Assembly (NCBI GenBank): GCA_963932465.1
Contig: OZ010794.1
Span: forward strand, 445,982,502-446,046,501
DNA: 64,000 nt
Direction of reading: 5' to 3'
Source: Maratus speciosus
Taxonomy: Eukaryota; Arthropoda; Arachnida; Araneae; Salticidae
Part shown: in pieces, positions 9,896 to 20,305 of the stretch
How positions within the stretch are numbered: the stretch's first letter is position 1
Layout: every line of letters starts with the position of its first letter
Translations under genes and position numbers: made by a program
Notes under the pieces: model-generated
Told to the model about the DNA's origin: nothing
What the model saw: the letters and a program-made list of their open reading frames with translations, nothing else
Databases searched by the model: none

Positions 9896-10886
9896 GTTTA
9901 AATTTGGCATTGTGCCAAGTGCGCGTCGAAAGGATGCCCCAAAGTTGCAATGCTGTCTTGGTCCATGTCGCTGTTTTCTAGGTTGGTTTTTAATTAATAT
10001 CTCGGGTAATTACAAAAAAAAAAAAAATCCCTGCCGGCTCGGGCCTACAGGCGGAGGTAGATTTCGATGTTAAGTACTAAATTCTCGAACAAAACTTAAA
10101 TCAAGATTAGAGATAAAACCCAGTTTCTTTACAAAGAGTGAGCTGTAGGGAGCTAAACTTTTTGTGAAAATTATAATATACACGAATACACACACACGAG
10201 TATATGGAATAGGTTTAAAAAATGGCTACAAAAAATTCAGAGAACCTTAAAGTGTTAAAATATGTTAATATTTCCATAGTCGGGTTTTTATCATGTTTTA
10301 ATACGTTTCTTCAAACTTACATGGCGTTACATATTCACCTGCTGAGGTCCATTATATTTCCAATATGACGCAATATACATATTTTTTTAATTCGTCAAAC
10401 TATTTATTTTATTTTGAGTTTTCATGCTGAAATCTTGCTCTAGAAAACTTATGACGTAATATTCAATTTGTTTTCAATTTGTCAAACTATTTAATTTTAC
10501 ACGTGAAAATTTTGCAAAAGAAAAGTAATTGTTGTGGTGAGAATTTTATTGTTTTTTTTTTTTTTTAATTGTTGGCAACTATACCGAAAAATATTTATTT
10601 TTTTCCTGTCATTGTTGTGTAAGAGCTGGTTTTATCAGAATCATGTTAAGACAGTATTCAAAATTTTGAACCCTCCCCATTTCCGCCCTCTTTGGCCGAT
10701 TTCGCCAATTTTCAATCCCCGCCGAGATATTAGCCATATCAAAGTTGTTGACGAGTTTGAGGACAATCCGTGCATAATTGCGACTTTTATCGTGCGGACA
10801 AAATTTAGTACATACATACATACATATATATATATACAGTGTGTCACATAAGTGATGGGACACTTGTGCTTTACAAAAGGAAAAAA

Positions 10887-11593
10887 TCCCTGCCGGCTCG
10901 GGCCTACAGGCGGAGGTAGATTTCGAACTTAAGTGCTAAATCCACCAACAAAACTTATATCAACATTAAATATAAACCCTGTTCATTCACTAAGAATGAA
11001 CTCTAGGGAGCTAAACATTTTGTGAAAATTCTTATATACACCGAATACACACACGCATGTATATGGAATAGGTTTAAAAATGGCTAAAACAAATTCAGAG
11101 GCACTCAAAGTGTTAACATATGTTAATATTTCCATAGTCGGGTTTTTATAATGTTTTAATACGTTTCTTCAAACTCACAAGGCGTTACATATTCACCTGC
11201 TGAGGTACATTATATATACAATATGACGTAATATATATTTTTTTTTAATTCGTCAAACTATTTATTTTATTTTGAGTTTTCATTCTGAAATCTTGCTCTA
11301 AAAAACTTATGACGTAATATTCAATTTGTCTTCAATTCGTCAAACTATTTATTTAATTTATTTTTTCACGTGAAAAATCTTGCAAAAGAAAAGCAGTTGT
11401 TGTGGTGAGAATTTTATTGTTTTGTTTTGTTTTAATTGTTGGCAACTGCTATAATGAAAAATATTTATTAGGTAGATTTCGTAAGAAATACTACCTATTG
11501 CAATCGTTACCATGGTACGACTTTTGAAAAATTCCTTCATAACTTTTCATTATAGGACCCCAGGAACGCAAAACCACCCCCACCTAAAAAGTT

Positions 11594-11631
<38 letters not shown>

Positions 11632-12626
11632 CTAAATTTTGTCCGCACGATAAAAGTCGCAATTATGCACGAATCGTCTTCAAACTCGCCAACAACTTTG
11701 AGATGGCTAATATCTCGGCGGGGATTGAAAATGGGCGAAATCGGCCCAAGAGGGTGGAAATGGGGAGGGTTCAAAATTTTGAATACTGTCTTAACATGAT
11801 TCTGATAAAACCAGCTCTTACACAACAATGGCAGGAAAAAAATAAAAGTTTTTCGTTATAGCTGTTGCCAACAATTAAAAAAAAAACAAATAATAAAATT
11901 CTCACCACAACAATTACTTTTCTTTTGCAAAATTTTCGTGTAAAATTAAATAGTTTGACAAATTGAAAACAAATTGAATATTACGTCATAAGTTTCCTAG
12001 AGCAAGATTTCAGCATGAAAACTCAAAATAAATAGTTTGACGAATTAAAAAAATATGTATATTGCGTCATATTGGAAATATAATGGACCTCAGCAGGTGA
12101 ATATGTAACGCCATGTAAGTTTGAAGAAACGTATTAAAATATGATAAAAACCCGACTATGGAAATATTAACATATATTAACACTTTAAGGTTCTCTGAAT
12201 TTTTTGTAGCCATTTTTTAAACCTATTCCATATATATGTGTGTGTGTATTCGTGTATATTACAATTTTCACAAAAAGTTTAGCTCCCTACAGCTCGCTCT
12301 TTGTGAAGAAACTGGGTTTTATCTCTAATCTTGATTTAAGTTTTGTTGGAGAATTTAGTACTTAACATCGAAATCTACCTCCGCCTGTAAGCCCGAGCCG
12401 GCAGGGATTTTTTTTCCTGTCATTGTTGTGTAAGAGCTGGTTTTATCAGAATCTTGTTAAGACGGTATTCAAAATTTTGAACCCTCCCCATTTCCATTCC
12501 CTTGGGCCGATTTTGCCCATTTTCAATCCCCGCCGAGATATTAGCCATCTCAAACTTGTTGGCGAGTTTGAAGACGATCCGTGCATAATTGCGACTTTTA
12601 TCGTGCGGACAAAATTTAGTACATAC

Positions 12627-12661
<35 letters not shown>

Positions 12662-12786
12662 AACTTTTTAGATGGGGGTGGTTTTGGGTTCCTGGGGTCA
12701 TATAATGAAAAGTTATGAAGGAATTTTTCAAAAGTCGCACCATGTTAATGACTGCAATAGGTAGTATTTCTTACGAAATCTACCTA
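10887..12786 (+). mobile_element. Helentron/HINE-like copy B, split by inverted copy C
   Basis: The 5' end is TCCCTGCCGGCTCGGGCCTA at 10887 and the 3' hairpin is at 12758-12785. Copy C interrupts it at 11469-12407 within ATATTTATT|TTTTTCC; the uninterrupted sequence is visible in copy A at about 10590-10605. B lies inside the left inverted repeat of Tc1 element 2. Confidence 0.75.
11469..12407 (-). mobile_element. Helentron/HINE-like copy C, complete, about 940 bases
   Basis: On the minus strand it begins TCCCTGCCGGCTCGGGCTTA and ends in the hairpin at 11469-11497 (TAGGTAGATTTC / GAAATACTACCTA). It has the same parts as A and B, including the TA/GTAT microsatellite (about 11597-11632). It is inserted between T residues, as expected for Helentrons. 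Being innermost, it is the youngest insertion in this stack. Confidence 0.78.
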
Positions 12787-13122
12787 ACTAATCAAATAAA
12801 TTAAAAAAACATGTACACATTTTTTTGTGGGTGTGTTTCATACTTAAATTTAGTAAAGATTATTACATAACATACATTTTGTCAAAATATTAAAATATTA
12901 ATTTAATAAAAATACAAATGTTTAGAACGGAGCAAAAAATAGCTCACATAAGTGATGGGACACCATTATATATGCAACAAAAATCGTCTGAAATAAGCTA
13001 TAAAAATATTTTTGGGGGTTTTATTTTTACTTAAAAGCAATTGGCAATAATTTATAAAATCGTCTGCAGTATTTCTCTCCAGTTTGTTTTGGAATTTTTG
13101 CGTTTTTTAGCTCTGTGTAGCC

Positions 13123-14152
13123 ATGAATGATAAACGAAAAGAAACTTCGCCTGAAATTCGAAAATTTATTAATTTGCATATTGAACGTGGAAAATCTATT
13201 AGAAAAACTGCTGAAAGAGTTAACTTGAGTCGTTCAACAGTTTTCAATATCATTAAACGATATAAAAAGAATCATATGATTCAGGATAAAAGAAGACCTG
13301 GCCGACCATCAAAGCTATCCAATGGAATAAAGCGAATTATCTTTCGAAATATTAAAAAAAAATCCAAGAAATAGTGCTCCAAAAGTTGCTGCTGATTTAC
13401 AAGCATTATATGGAATAATTGTTAATCCTGAGACTATTAGAAGGGTAATTCGATCTGCTGGATATCACGGTAGAGTAGCCAGGAAAAAATTCTTCGTAAG
13501 TGAAAAGAATAGAAAACTCAGACTAGCTTTCGCAAAATCCAACATAAATAAGAATTCTGATTACTGAAATAAAGTTATATTTGCTGATGAGAGTAAATTT
13601 AATATATTTGGTTCTGACGGTAGAATCTTCGTGGGGAGAAAACCCAGGGAAGAATTTCGCAAACAGAACTTGGTACCAACAGTAAAACATGGTGGAGGAG
13701 GAGTTATGGTATGGGGGTGTATGTCGTCCGCTGGAGTTGGTAATCTTGTTTTTATTGACAGTATAATGGATCAGTAAAAGTATATTGATATTTTAAAGCA
13801 AAATTTGAAATCTTCAGCACGAAAATTGAACCTTCATAACGATTTTAAATTCTACCAGTACAATGACCCCAAGCACACTGCTCTGAGCGTTAGACTCTGG
13901 CTGCTATATAACTGTCCTGAAATAATAAAAACACCACCACAATCTCCAGACTTAAATCCCATAGAGAATATTTGGCAAGAATTGGAATCAAGAATTCGCA
14001 AACACACCATTTCTTCAAAACAACAACTAAAATCGGTGCTTCAAGAAGAATGGGGTAAAATCACTCCAGAAATCACAAAAAAATTAGTCGAATCCATCCC
14101 AAAAAGATTAAATCATGTTTTAAAAGTAAATGGAAATCCAACAAAATATTAA
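13123..14152 (+). pseudogene. Tc1-like transposase of element 2, inactivated
   Basis: The N-terminal helix-turn-helix region starts MNDKRKETSPEIRKF and has a GRPS linker (RRPGRPSKLS). The frame breaks in an A-run near 13355. The next frame reads ALYGIIVNPETIRRVIR and ADESKFNIFGSDGR (first Asp at 13586), with stops at about 13565 (TGA) and 13776 (TAA). At the second catalytic position the usual Gln-Asp-Asn-Asp is QYND, so the catalytic Asp is Tyr (codon about 13859). The Glu is at 13964 in NPIENIW, 34 residues later, which is DD34E spacing. The C-terminus ends NGNPTKY as is usual for the family. No working product is possible. Confidence 0.88.
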
Positions 14153-15291
14153 AACCTTTTAAAAAGTAAAATTTTTGGATAAATATTTGATGGAAAAGTA
14201 AGTGTCCCATCACTTATGTGAGCCATTTTTTGCTCCGTTCTGAACAATTGTATTTTTACTAAATTAATATTTTAATATTTTGACAAAATGTATGTTATGC
14301 AATAATTGTTACTAACTTTAAATATGAAACACACCCAAAAAATTTTTGCACATGTTTGTTTATTTATTTTATTGCAGTTTCTTTTTATAAAGCACAAGTG
14401 TCCCATCACTTTTGTGAGACACTGTATATAAATCTTTTAGGTGGGGGTGGTTTTGGGTTCCTGGGGTCCTATAATGAAAAGTTATGAAGGAATTTTTCAA
14501 AAGTTCAAAGGGTCCATGGTAACGACTGCAATAGGTAGTATTTCTTACGAAATCTACCTAAAATCGAAAATTATTATCAAGAAACCTTGGATGATTCCGC
14601 GTCAATAAGTATTTCGAGTTCTCCTTCAAGTACCCCGCTGAGCGCCGGCATATGTAATGTTTGTGTATAACTGAAAAATACGATTTCTCAAAAACTATGT
14701 GACCTAACAATAATCGCTATAGTTTTCCTGCAAGGTTTAAATAAACTTCTACGATCCCTATTTTTTTTCTCCTAATTTTAATTACGGTAGATTTGGAAGA
14801 GAAGGGAGGGGGAATATTTTTGCTCTACATTTTCGACGATATAACTGAAAATGCTTAAAATTAAAGCAAATATATTTTTATGTTCTGTCTTACGAGATAT
14901 TTCTAACAATACCGCACATGATATATATTAAAAAAAGTTTCAAGTAAAACTCGATTAGCACCCATATATTCTATCTAAAAATGTTTGTGAATGGCTAATA
15001 ATCTAAATGTGTGGGTCAATAGCCTTTATAACGCTGGCAAGTTTGGCCTTTCCACGTTCCATAGTTTTCGAAAAAAAAAAAGATTGTGACAGACGGACAG
15101 AGAAACAAAGAAATGCTTAAAGCAATCGCCGCTGCATTTTTCTTCTCAATAGCTTTGAGGATATTATTCTCAATTTTAAGGGATTAAAAGCAGTTTAGTT
15201 CGAGCTTGCTATTGTGAAGGTAATCTCTCCTGCGCATGTCCGCAGAATCTTCGCATGAGGATTTTTTTTTTTTCTATTGCCTTCGGAAGTA

Positions 15292-16817
15292 CACTATGAC
15301 GCAAAAGTTTAGACAATGACGTCATTCAGCTTTAAAATGTAGAATTATGACGTCAGAATTACAAAAACCTGTAAATATATTCAAAAACTGATTTAAAATG
15401 CTATGTACAAAAGACAGTCGTTTTATTTGCTATAATACTAATTTTTTTCATAAAAATTCAAATGTGCTTGTCGCAAAAGTTTAGACACTATTCTAAATTT
15501 CTTTGAATATTCGCTGGCATATGCAAATTTAGAATCGATGATGTCACAAATTTGGAGTACTTAAGTTCTGCAAACGATTGCGCTTCATAGTCGACATGCC
15601 GAGAGCTAAAGAAATTCAAGTGAATGAGGTTTCAAGGATTTGGCAGTTGAAAGGTGAAGGGAAGAGCGTTTCTGAAATTTCTGCTATTATTAATAGGTCA
15701 AAAAAATCTATTTATCGAGTTTTATCGAGTGGTTCCGAATATAAAGCAAAATGTCGGTCTGGGAGGCCACGTGTGACAAATGTACGAGAGGATCGCCTGA
15801 TACAAAGACTAGCGAGTACTCAACAAATGAGCGTACGTGGAGTTCAAAGCTCATCGGGACTCTCTGTATCAAAGGATACGATTCGTAGACGAATTTTGGA
15901 AAAAGGAACAATCGTTTATAGCAAAATGCAGAAGAAACCAGCTCTGAAACCATATCATAAGTTACAAAGACTTATGTGGGCTCGAAAGCATATGTCATAT
16001 GGAGAAAAATGGCAGTCAGTCATATTTAGCGATGTAAAAAAGTGGAATCTGGATGGTCCAGATGGTTGTTTATCGTATTGGCATGACTTGCGGAAGGAAC
16101 CTCGACGTTTTTTTAGTCGCAGACAAGGATGGGGCTCGGTGATGGTTTGGGCAGCCTTTTGCTATAATGGACAAGTATCTCTGACCTTCACCAGTGGTCG
16201 TCAAACTTCACAGCATTATACACAGACATTAGAAGAAAACCTACTGCCATTTGCTGAGCTTCTAGGGGGTCCTCAGTGGGAATTTCAGCAAGACAATGCT
16301 TCAATTCACACTGCAAAACATTCAAAATCTTGGTTTAATTCCCATAATATAAGAGTTCTCGACTGGCCAGCATGTAGCCCAGATCTTAACCCTATAGAAA
16401 ACCTTTGGAGCATCATGTGTCGCAAAGTTTATAGCAACGCTAGACAATACTCTTCTGAAAAGGAACTTAAGACATCTATTGAGAATGCATGGTACGATAT
16501 CGATCCACAAACTATGCAAGATTTAGTTTCTTCCATGCAATCTCGTGTATATGACGTAATACATAAGCATGTATGCGCAACCAGGTTTTAAAAATTGTTT
16601 ATTTCGATTTTATTTAATTTGTGTCTAAACTTTTGAGACAGCAGTTTATTTTTGTTACCATTTAATTTATTGCAATATGCACAATTCCACTTTTCTTTGT
16701 TATAAATATTGTTTATATGTACAGCACATTAATTTCAAGCAGTGATTTGAAAATTGAATAAATATTTTTCAAAGTATGTAAGAATTTCTTCATTGTCTAA
16801 ACTTTTGCGTCATAGTG
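15292..16817 (+). mobile_element. Complete Tc3-like transposon, 1526 bp
   Basis: Ends start CACTATGACGCAAAAGTTTA and are inverted over about 28 bases, flanked by TA (15290-15291 and 16818-16819). A second copy of the core, GTCGCAAAAGTTTAGACAC, lies at about 15474-15492, and its inverse GTGTCTAAACTTTTGAGAC at about 16620-16639. Each is about 180 bases inside the tip. Paired outer and inner transposase sites with this spacing are known for Tc3 of Caenorhabditis. The transposase frame between them is open. Confidence 0.93.
15596..16591 (+). CDS. Tc3-like DD34E transposase, intact
   Basis: A cut-and-paste transposase of 331 residues acting in the nucleus on the CACTATGACG ends. The ATG at 15596 (MPRAKEIQVNE) is preferred; an open frame extends upstream only to a TTG at 15578. 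Residues about 1-110 are a bipartite helix-turn-helix DNA-binding region with a RSGRPR linker. Catalytic residues are Asp146 (FSDVKKWNLDGPDG), Asp233 (QQDNASIHTA) and Glu268 (PDLNPIENLW), with 34 residues between the last two. LDGPDG followed by YWHDLRKE is typical of the Tc3 branch. The residue after the first Asp is Val where Glu is common. There are no stops or frameshifts, so it may be functional or recently so. Confidence 0.93.
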   Translation: MPRAKEIQVNEVSRIWQLKGEGKSVSEISAIINRSKKSIYRVLSSGSEYKAKCRSGRPRVTNVREDRLIQRLASTQQMSVRGVQSSSGLSVSKDTIRRRILEKGTIVYSKMQKKPALKPYHKLQRLMWARKHMSYGEKWQSVIFSDVKKWNLDGPDGCLSYWHDLRKEPRRFFSRRQGWGSVMVWAAFCYNGQVSLTFTSGRQTSQHYTQTLEENLLPFAELLGGPQWEFQQDNASIHTAKHSKSWFNSHNIRVLDWPACSPDLNPIENLWSIMCRKVYSNARQYSSEKELKTSIENAWYDIDPQTMQDLVSSMQSRVYDVIHKHVCATRF

Positions 16818-17140
16818 TATTTTGGATTTAAAGAGGTAGTTTGCATTTAAAGGGATTTTTTGCAAGGTTTTTCTTTCTTTTCCACTTTTAAATTTTTATT
16901 ACTGGGAAATATCATTTCATGTTTTAATAGAGGCGATCGATTGATTAAGATTTTTTTCGCCCTGTTTAAATTGTCATACAGTAATAACTCTTCAGTTAAT
17001 TGGCAAATTTAGATCTTTTTTTTTTTTTTTTTTTTTTTTTTTTCTGTATTTAAAGAGAGGGAAGTTTTAAGCAAAGTTATGTGAAAATCGCTAAGACTAG
17101 ATGTCATTTTTAGGGTTCCGTACTTAAAAAGTAAAAGCAT
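16818..17140. other. Centre of the long-inverted-repeat element, with poly-T run
   Basis: Non-coding. A run of T lies at about 17018-17043. It continues the spacer interrupted by the Tc3-like element. Confidence 0.5.
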
Positions 17141-17319
17141 AACCATTATAAGATCACTCGTGTCTCTTATGTGTCCGTTTTTTCTCGAAAACTATGGAAC
17201 GTGAAAGGTTCGAATTTTCCATAGTTATAGAGGCTATTGACCCACATATTTATGGAATATTAGCCATTCACAAATACTTTTAGGGAAAATTTAGGTAGGC
17301 TATTTAAATTACTTTATTT

Positions 17320-17342
17320 TTATTTATTTATTTTATTTTATT

Positions 17343-17381
<39 letters not shown>

Positions 17382-17386
17382 TTTTT
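17320..17386. repeat. (TTTA)n microsatellite
   Basis: Irregular TTTA/TTTTA steps followed by about ten regular copies, inside the right arm of the long-inverted-repeat element. Confidence 0.9.
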
Positions 17387-19189
17387 TGGCTAGTTTACGG
17401 GATCGAAAGATCTTGTCACATCGAACTCAAAGATATATTTGTTTTAATTTTAGTTATTATATTTTCAGAGGTATCGTCAAAAATGTAGAGCAAAAGTATG
17501 CCCCAACTATTTCCGAATACACTGTAACTAAAATTATGAAAAAAATTAGAAGTGTTGGAAGTTTCATTTTTCAGGAAAATTACAGGGATTAGGTCACATA
17601 GTTTTTGAGAAAATTGCGTTTTTCCTTTAAACACAAACTTTACTTTGCGGGTGCTTAGCAGTGGAGTTGAGATGCTTTCGTAGTACCGACGTGGAATTAT
17701 TCAAGGATGGTTAATAATGATTTTCGAAAAAGCTTGTTGGTAGATAACCGAGATGTTATAAGAACTTATCGAGAACTGCGGCTCGGAGGAAGATGGTGTT
17801 GTAACGTCCTTTCGAAGCGCTCTTGGCACAATGCCAAGATAAAATTTAGCGCAAGATCCTTGTTGAACGGAACACTTGCGCGAGTCTAATTTGTTTCGTA
17901 ATTTTAGTTACAGTAGATTCGGAAAATAATCACTTTAATTTTATGTTGTTGATGATGACTATGTTTTTAGTTGAACGGTTTCATATCATTGCGAGCAGGG
18001 CTGCGGAGTCACTAAAAAACAAGCCGACTCCGACTCCAGATTTTTTTGTTTGACTTTTTAAAGTGAAATGTGTAAAGTGTAATTTTAAAGTGTAAAAGTC
18101 TAAAGTGTAATTTTAAATCTATAAAATGAATTATTATTGTTATTCATTAACTACGTCAGGCTACTCAAGTAAAAGATCACCGATTTGCTGCGGTGTACGA
18201 AGTAGATACAGAGGTAGGTACAGAGTAAGTACAGGGTACTAATAGTAGATATTTTACATTTAGTGCATAAGTACTTCCCCTCGTATATTGGGGGTTTCCG
18301 GATAGAACCCGAGATACAAAGGTCTGCAAGAACCCAAGGTCCGGAAAATGAAAGCAATTTTTCGAATAGGCCGTGTAATTGAGAAAATTTATATCAATGA
18401 GCCGGATCAGACTGATAAAAAAATTGAACAGGCTGACAAGCCCAATATAACAAATTTGAAAGAATCAAACTACGGCGATAAAATAGGAGCAATTTACGAT
18501 GAGTATGATTGGGGTAAGAATAAATACAATGGTATTGCCGAACTTTTTTGAAGGCGGACCTTAAAATTTCGGCTCATGCAGATTTCTTACCGGAGCTAAT
18601 GCAAAAATTATAAAATTTGCTATTTGGAAGCAAAAAAATTAAGAACCCGATTTAGCATTGTAATAGAAGCCTCCCTCCCCCCCCCCCCCCCCCTCAAATT
18701 TACCCGGTCTGTATGACCAAAAGTAAAAATTCTAAAACACCCTTCCTTCATTTATTTTTGAGCGCAGGAAACAAAATAAGATGAAATTGTAATACTTTTT
18801 TTCTGAATCGCCGGTTCTCAAAACAACGATAAAATAGTGAAATTTCATTATCTGTCACCTTTTGAATTTCGGATTTTTCAGGTCTGCAGAACCTGAATGG
18901 AATCCTAAATTGTAAAATTAATTCAAAAAATATTTTTTTTTTCATTATAATCCGCAGCATTCGAATTATTTCCAAAATAATTTCCCCAATCATCTTTATT
19001 TTTCCCACTTTCCATATAAGTTTTTCGAGTCTGGAGGACACAGCAAAATAACAACTAAACTGTAACGATTTCGCTTTTTCTACTCAGTCCGCAGATCCAA
19101 AATAGTAAAATTTCCATTTTGTGCTCTTTAGACTTCGATAGTTGGATTTTTCGGATTTGCGGACGCGAAATTTCAAAATTAATAAAGTG

Positions 19190-19227
<38 letters not shown>

Positions 19228-19294
19228 TTTTTTTGAAGCCCTAAAAAGAGAATGAATGCCGAAATAGTGAGATTTTAGCTTTATTTTTCTTATA

Positions 19295-20160
19295 CAGTCG
19301 GACCTCTATTTAACGAAGTCGCTAAATCCCCAAAAAAAAGTTCGTTATATGGAAAATTCGTTAAATAGAGAGTCACCCTTAAAAATACTTTAAACTACGT
19401 AAAACACATTTTAAGTCCATAAACACTAAATATAATTAAAAAAAGTAATTAATCACACTTTTTTTTATAAATTATATCTATTTGTTTTACTTATTTTACC
19501 CATCAAAAAGAAATCTGCAAGGGAAATAAGAATGAAACAAAACATTGTCAGGAAATACATTGTATTTTCAGTTAAAAAAATAATTTTACATTAAAATCAC
19601 GATTTTTTATTATGGTTGATAAGCTGTTTGGAGGAATACCAAATTTTAAAGCAGTATTCTTTTTCGTCATGGCTTTATCCACTTCATCAATAATATTTTT
19701 TTTTCTTTGATGCTCCAGCACTTTCGCTTTGACATTTTCGAGCTACAAGAACCGAAATTAGAAACACGATTGATCATGATCAACAATCTAGAAAACGGGG
19801 CAGCTCCATTGAGGGTTAAAATGGAATATTGAAAGTTTGCTCTTCTTGGATGGAAAGCAAAGAATCACAACGATTTCACTGCTCTCGGTGAGTTAGGTGC
19901 CTGGTAATACCTGTTCATGGACATTGATCATCATAAAATGTGTTAAAAGAAAGAATAAGTTTAAAATGTCCAGTACTATTTTAAGAAATAAGGAGAGAAA
20001 AAATTTAGATCCCAAAGAAAAGTTCGTTAAATAGAGAATACACTTCGCTATTTGGAGGTTATTTTACGAAGAAATTTGCAAAATGTTCTTGGTTCCAAGT
20101 AAAAGTTCGCAAAATAGTGAAATTCGCAAAATAGAGGTTCGTTAAATAGAGGTCCGACTG
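19295..20160 (-). mobile_element. pogo/Tigger-type element, deleted, nested in the hAT-like element
   Basis: Ends start CAGTCGGACCTCTATTTAAC and are inverted; TA flanks both (19293-19294 and 20161-20162). Repeats of TTCGTTAAATAGAG lie just inside the ends. A trace of the transposase N-terminus remains on the minus strand. Confidence 0.8.
19597..19735 (-). pseudogene. Remnant of pogo-type transposase N-terminal DNA-binding domain
   Basis: On the minus strand the translation reads SKRKCWSIKEKK, then after a one-base shift in an A-run, IIDEVDKAMTKK and FGIPPNSLSTIIKNRD. The FGIPPxxLSTIxKNR block is the helix-turn-helix of the CENP-B/pogo family. Coding similarity stops after about 45 residues, so the catalytic part has been deleted. 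Confidence 0.78.
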
Positions 20161-20305
20161 TATTTCATTATTTTTTCAACAATCAGACAACACTAGTATA
20201 TTAGACAGCCCGGAGTCGGAATAGGAGTCAGAGTCCTTAAAATATTCCGGAATCGGAGTAGGAGTCGGCCGTTTTTCCCACCGACTCCTCAGCCCTGATT
20301 GAGAG

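Larger units (their letters stand above)
3529..9900 (+). mobile_element. Tc1-like element 1, split by a 4.8-kb insertion and truncated at the right
   Basis: The left end has GAGTGGTGGCCAAAATTGTG, which resembles the tip of known Tc1 elements. Transposase sequence runs 3990-5005 and resumes at about 9777-9895 with the PNLNPIENLW region, so 5005-9776 interrupts one gene. No right inverted repeat is visible. After about 9905 the sequence instead matches the long-inverted-repeat element described separately. Confidence 0.75.
10837..14424 (+). mobile_element. Tc1-like element 2 with ~250-bp inverted repeats, split by copy B
   Basis: The left tip is CAGTGTGTCACATAAGTGAT and the right tip (reverse complement) is CAGTGTCTCACAAAAGTGAT, flanked by TA on both sides (10835-10836 and 14425-14426). 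A second internal copy of the TCACATAAGTGATGGGACAC motif lies at about 12943-12962 and at 14202-14221, so each inverted repeat carries two such sites about 200-230 bases apart once the insertion is discounted. The left repeat is interrupted at about 10885-12786 by copies B and C. Confidence 0.88.
10028..14560 (+). mobile_element. Helentron/HINE-like copy A, split by Tc1 element 2
   Basis: The 5' end is TCCCTGCCGGCTCGGGCCTA followed by sub-terminal GGAGGTAGATTTCG. The 3' end is a hairpin at 14532-14560 with arm CGAAATCTACCT complementary to that motif. Copy A proper is 10028-10836 plus 14425-14560, about 945 bases. The interrupting Tc1 sits in its TA/TACA microsatellite. An A-run precedes the 5' end, as in copies B and C. 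Confidence 0.7.
9905..17860. mobile_element. Long-inverted-repeat element with arms of about 650-700 bp
   Basis: The left arm (about 9905-10027 continued at 14561-15110) matches the reverse complement of the right arm (about 17140-17860). Shared blocks include GGCATTGTGCCAAG followed by TCGAAAGGA, ACTATGTGACCTA, and ATGGCTAATA followed by GTGGGTCAATAGCCT. Homology runs continuously on both sides of Helentron-like copy A, showing that A split the left arm. The centre (about 15111-17139) holds a Tc3-like transposon. Outer boundaries are approximate. The AGGGTTCCGTAC / GTCCGT signature (about 17112-17170) belongs to a dispersed repeat type common in arthropods. Confidence 0.65.
17996..20297. mobile_element. 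hAT-like non-autonomous element, 2.3 kb
   Basis: The left end is CAGGGCTGCGGAGTC and the right end (reverse complement) is CAGGGCTGAGGAGTC; both are followed by repeats of a GACTCCGACTCC-type motif. Flanks ATTGCGAG (17988-17995) and ATTGAGAG (20298-20305) are an 8-bp duplication with one mismatch. The interior has no convincing coding sequence; an open frame at 18348-18551 matches nothing I recognise. A poly-C run (about 18675-18692) and a TA run (about 19194-19222) lie inside. A pogo-type element is nested at 19295-20160. Confidence 0.78.

Noticed and set aside
18348..18551. Small gene with 67 residues inside the hAT-like element
   Set aside because: No known motif, no upstream signals, and no continuation as exons; left as unassigned sequence.
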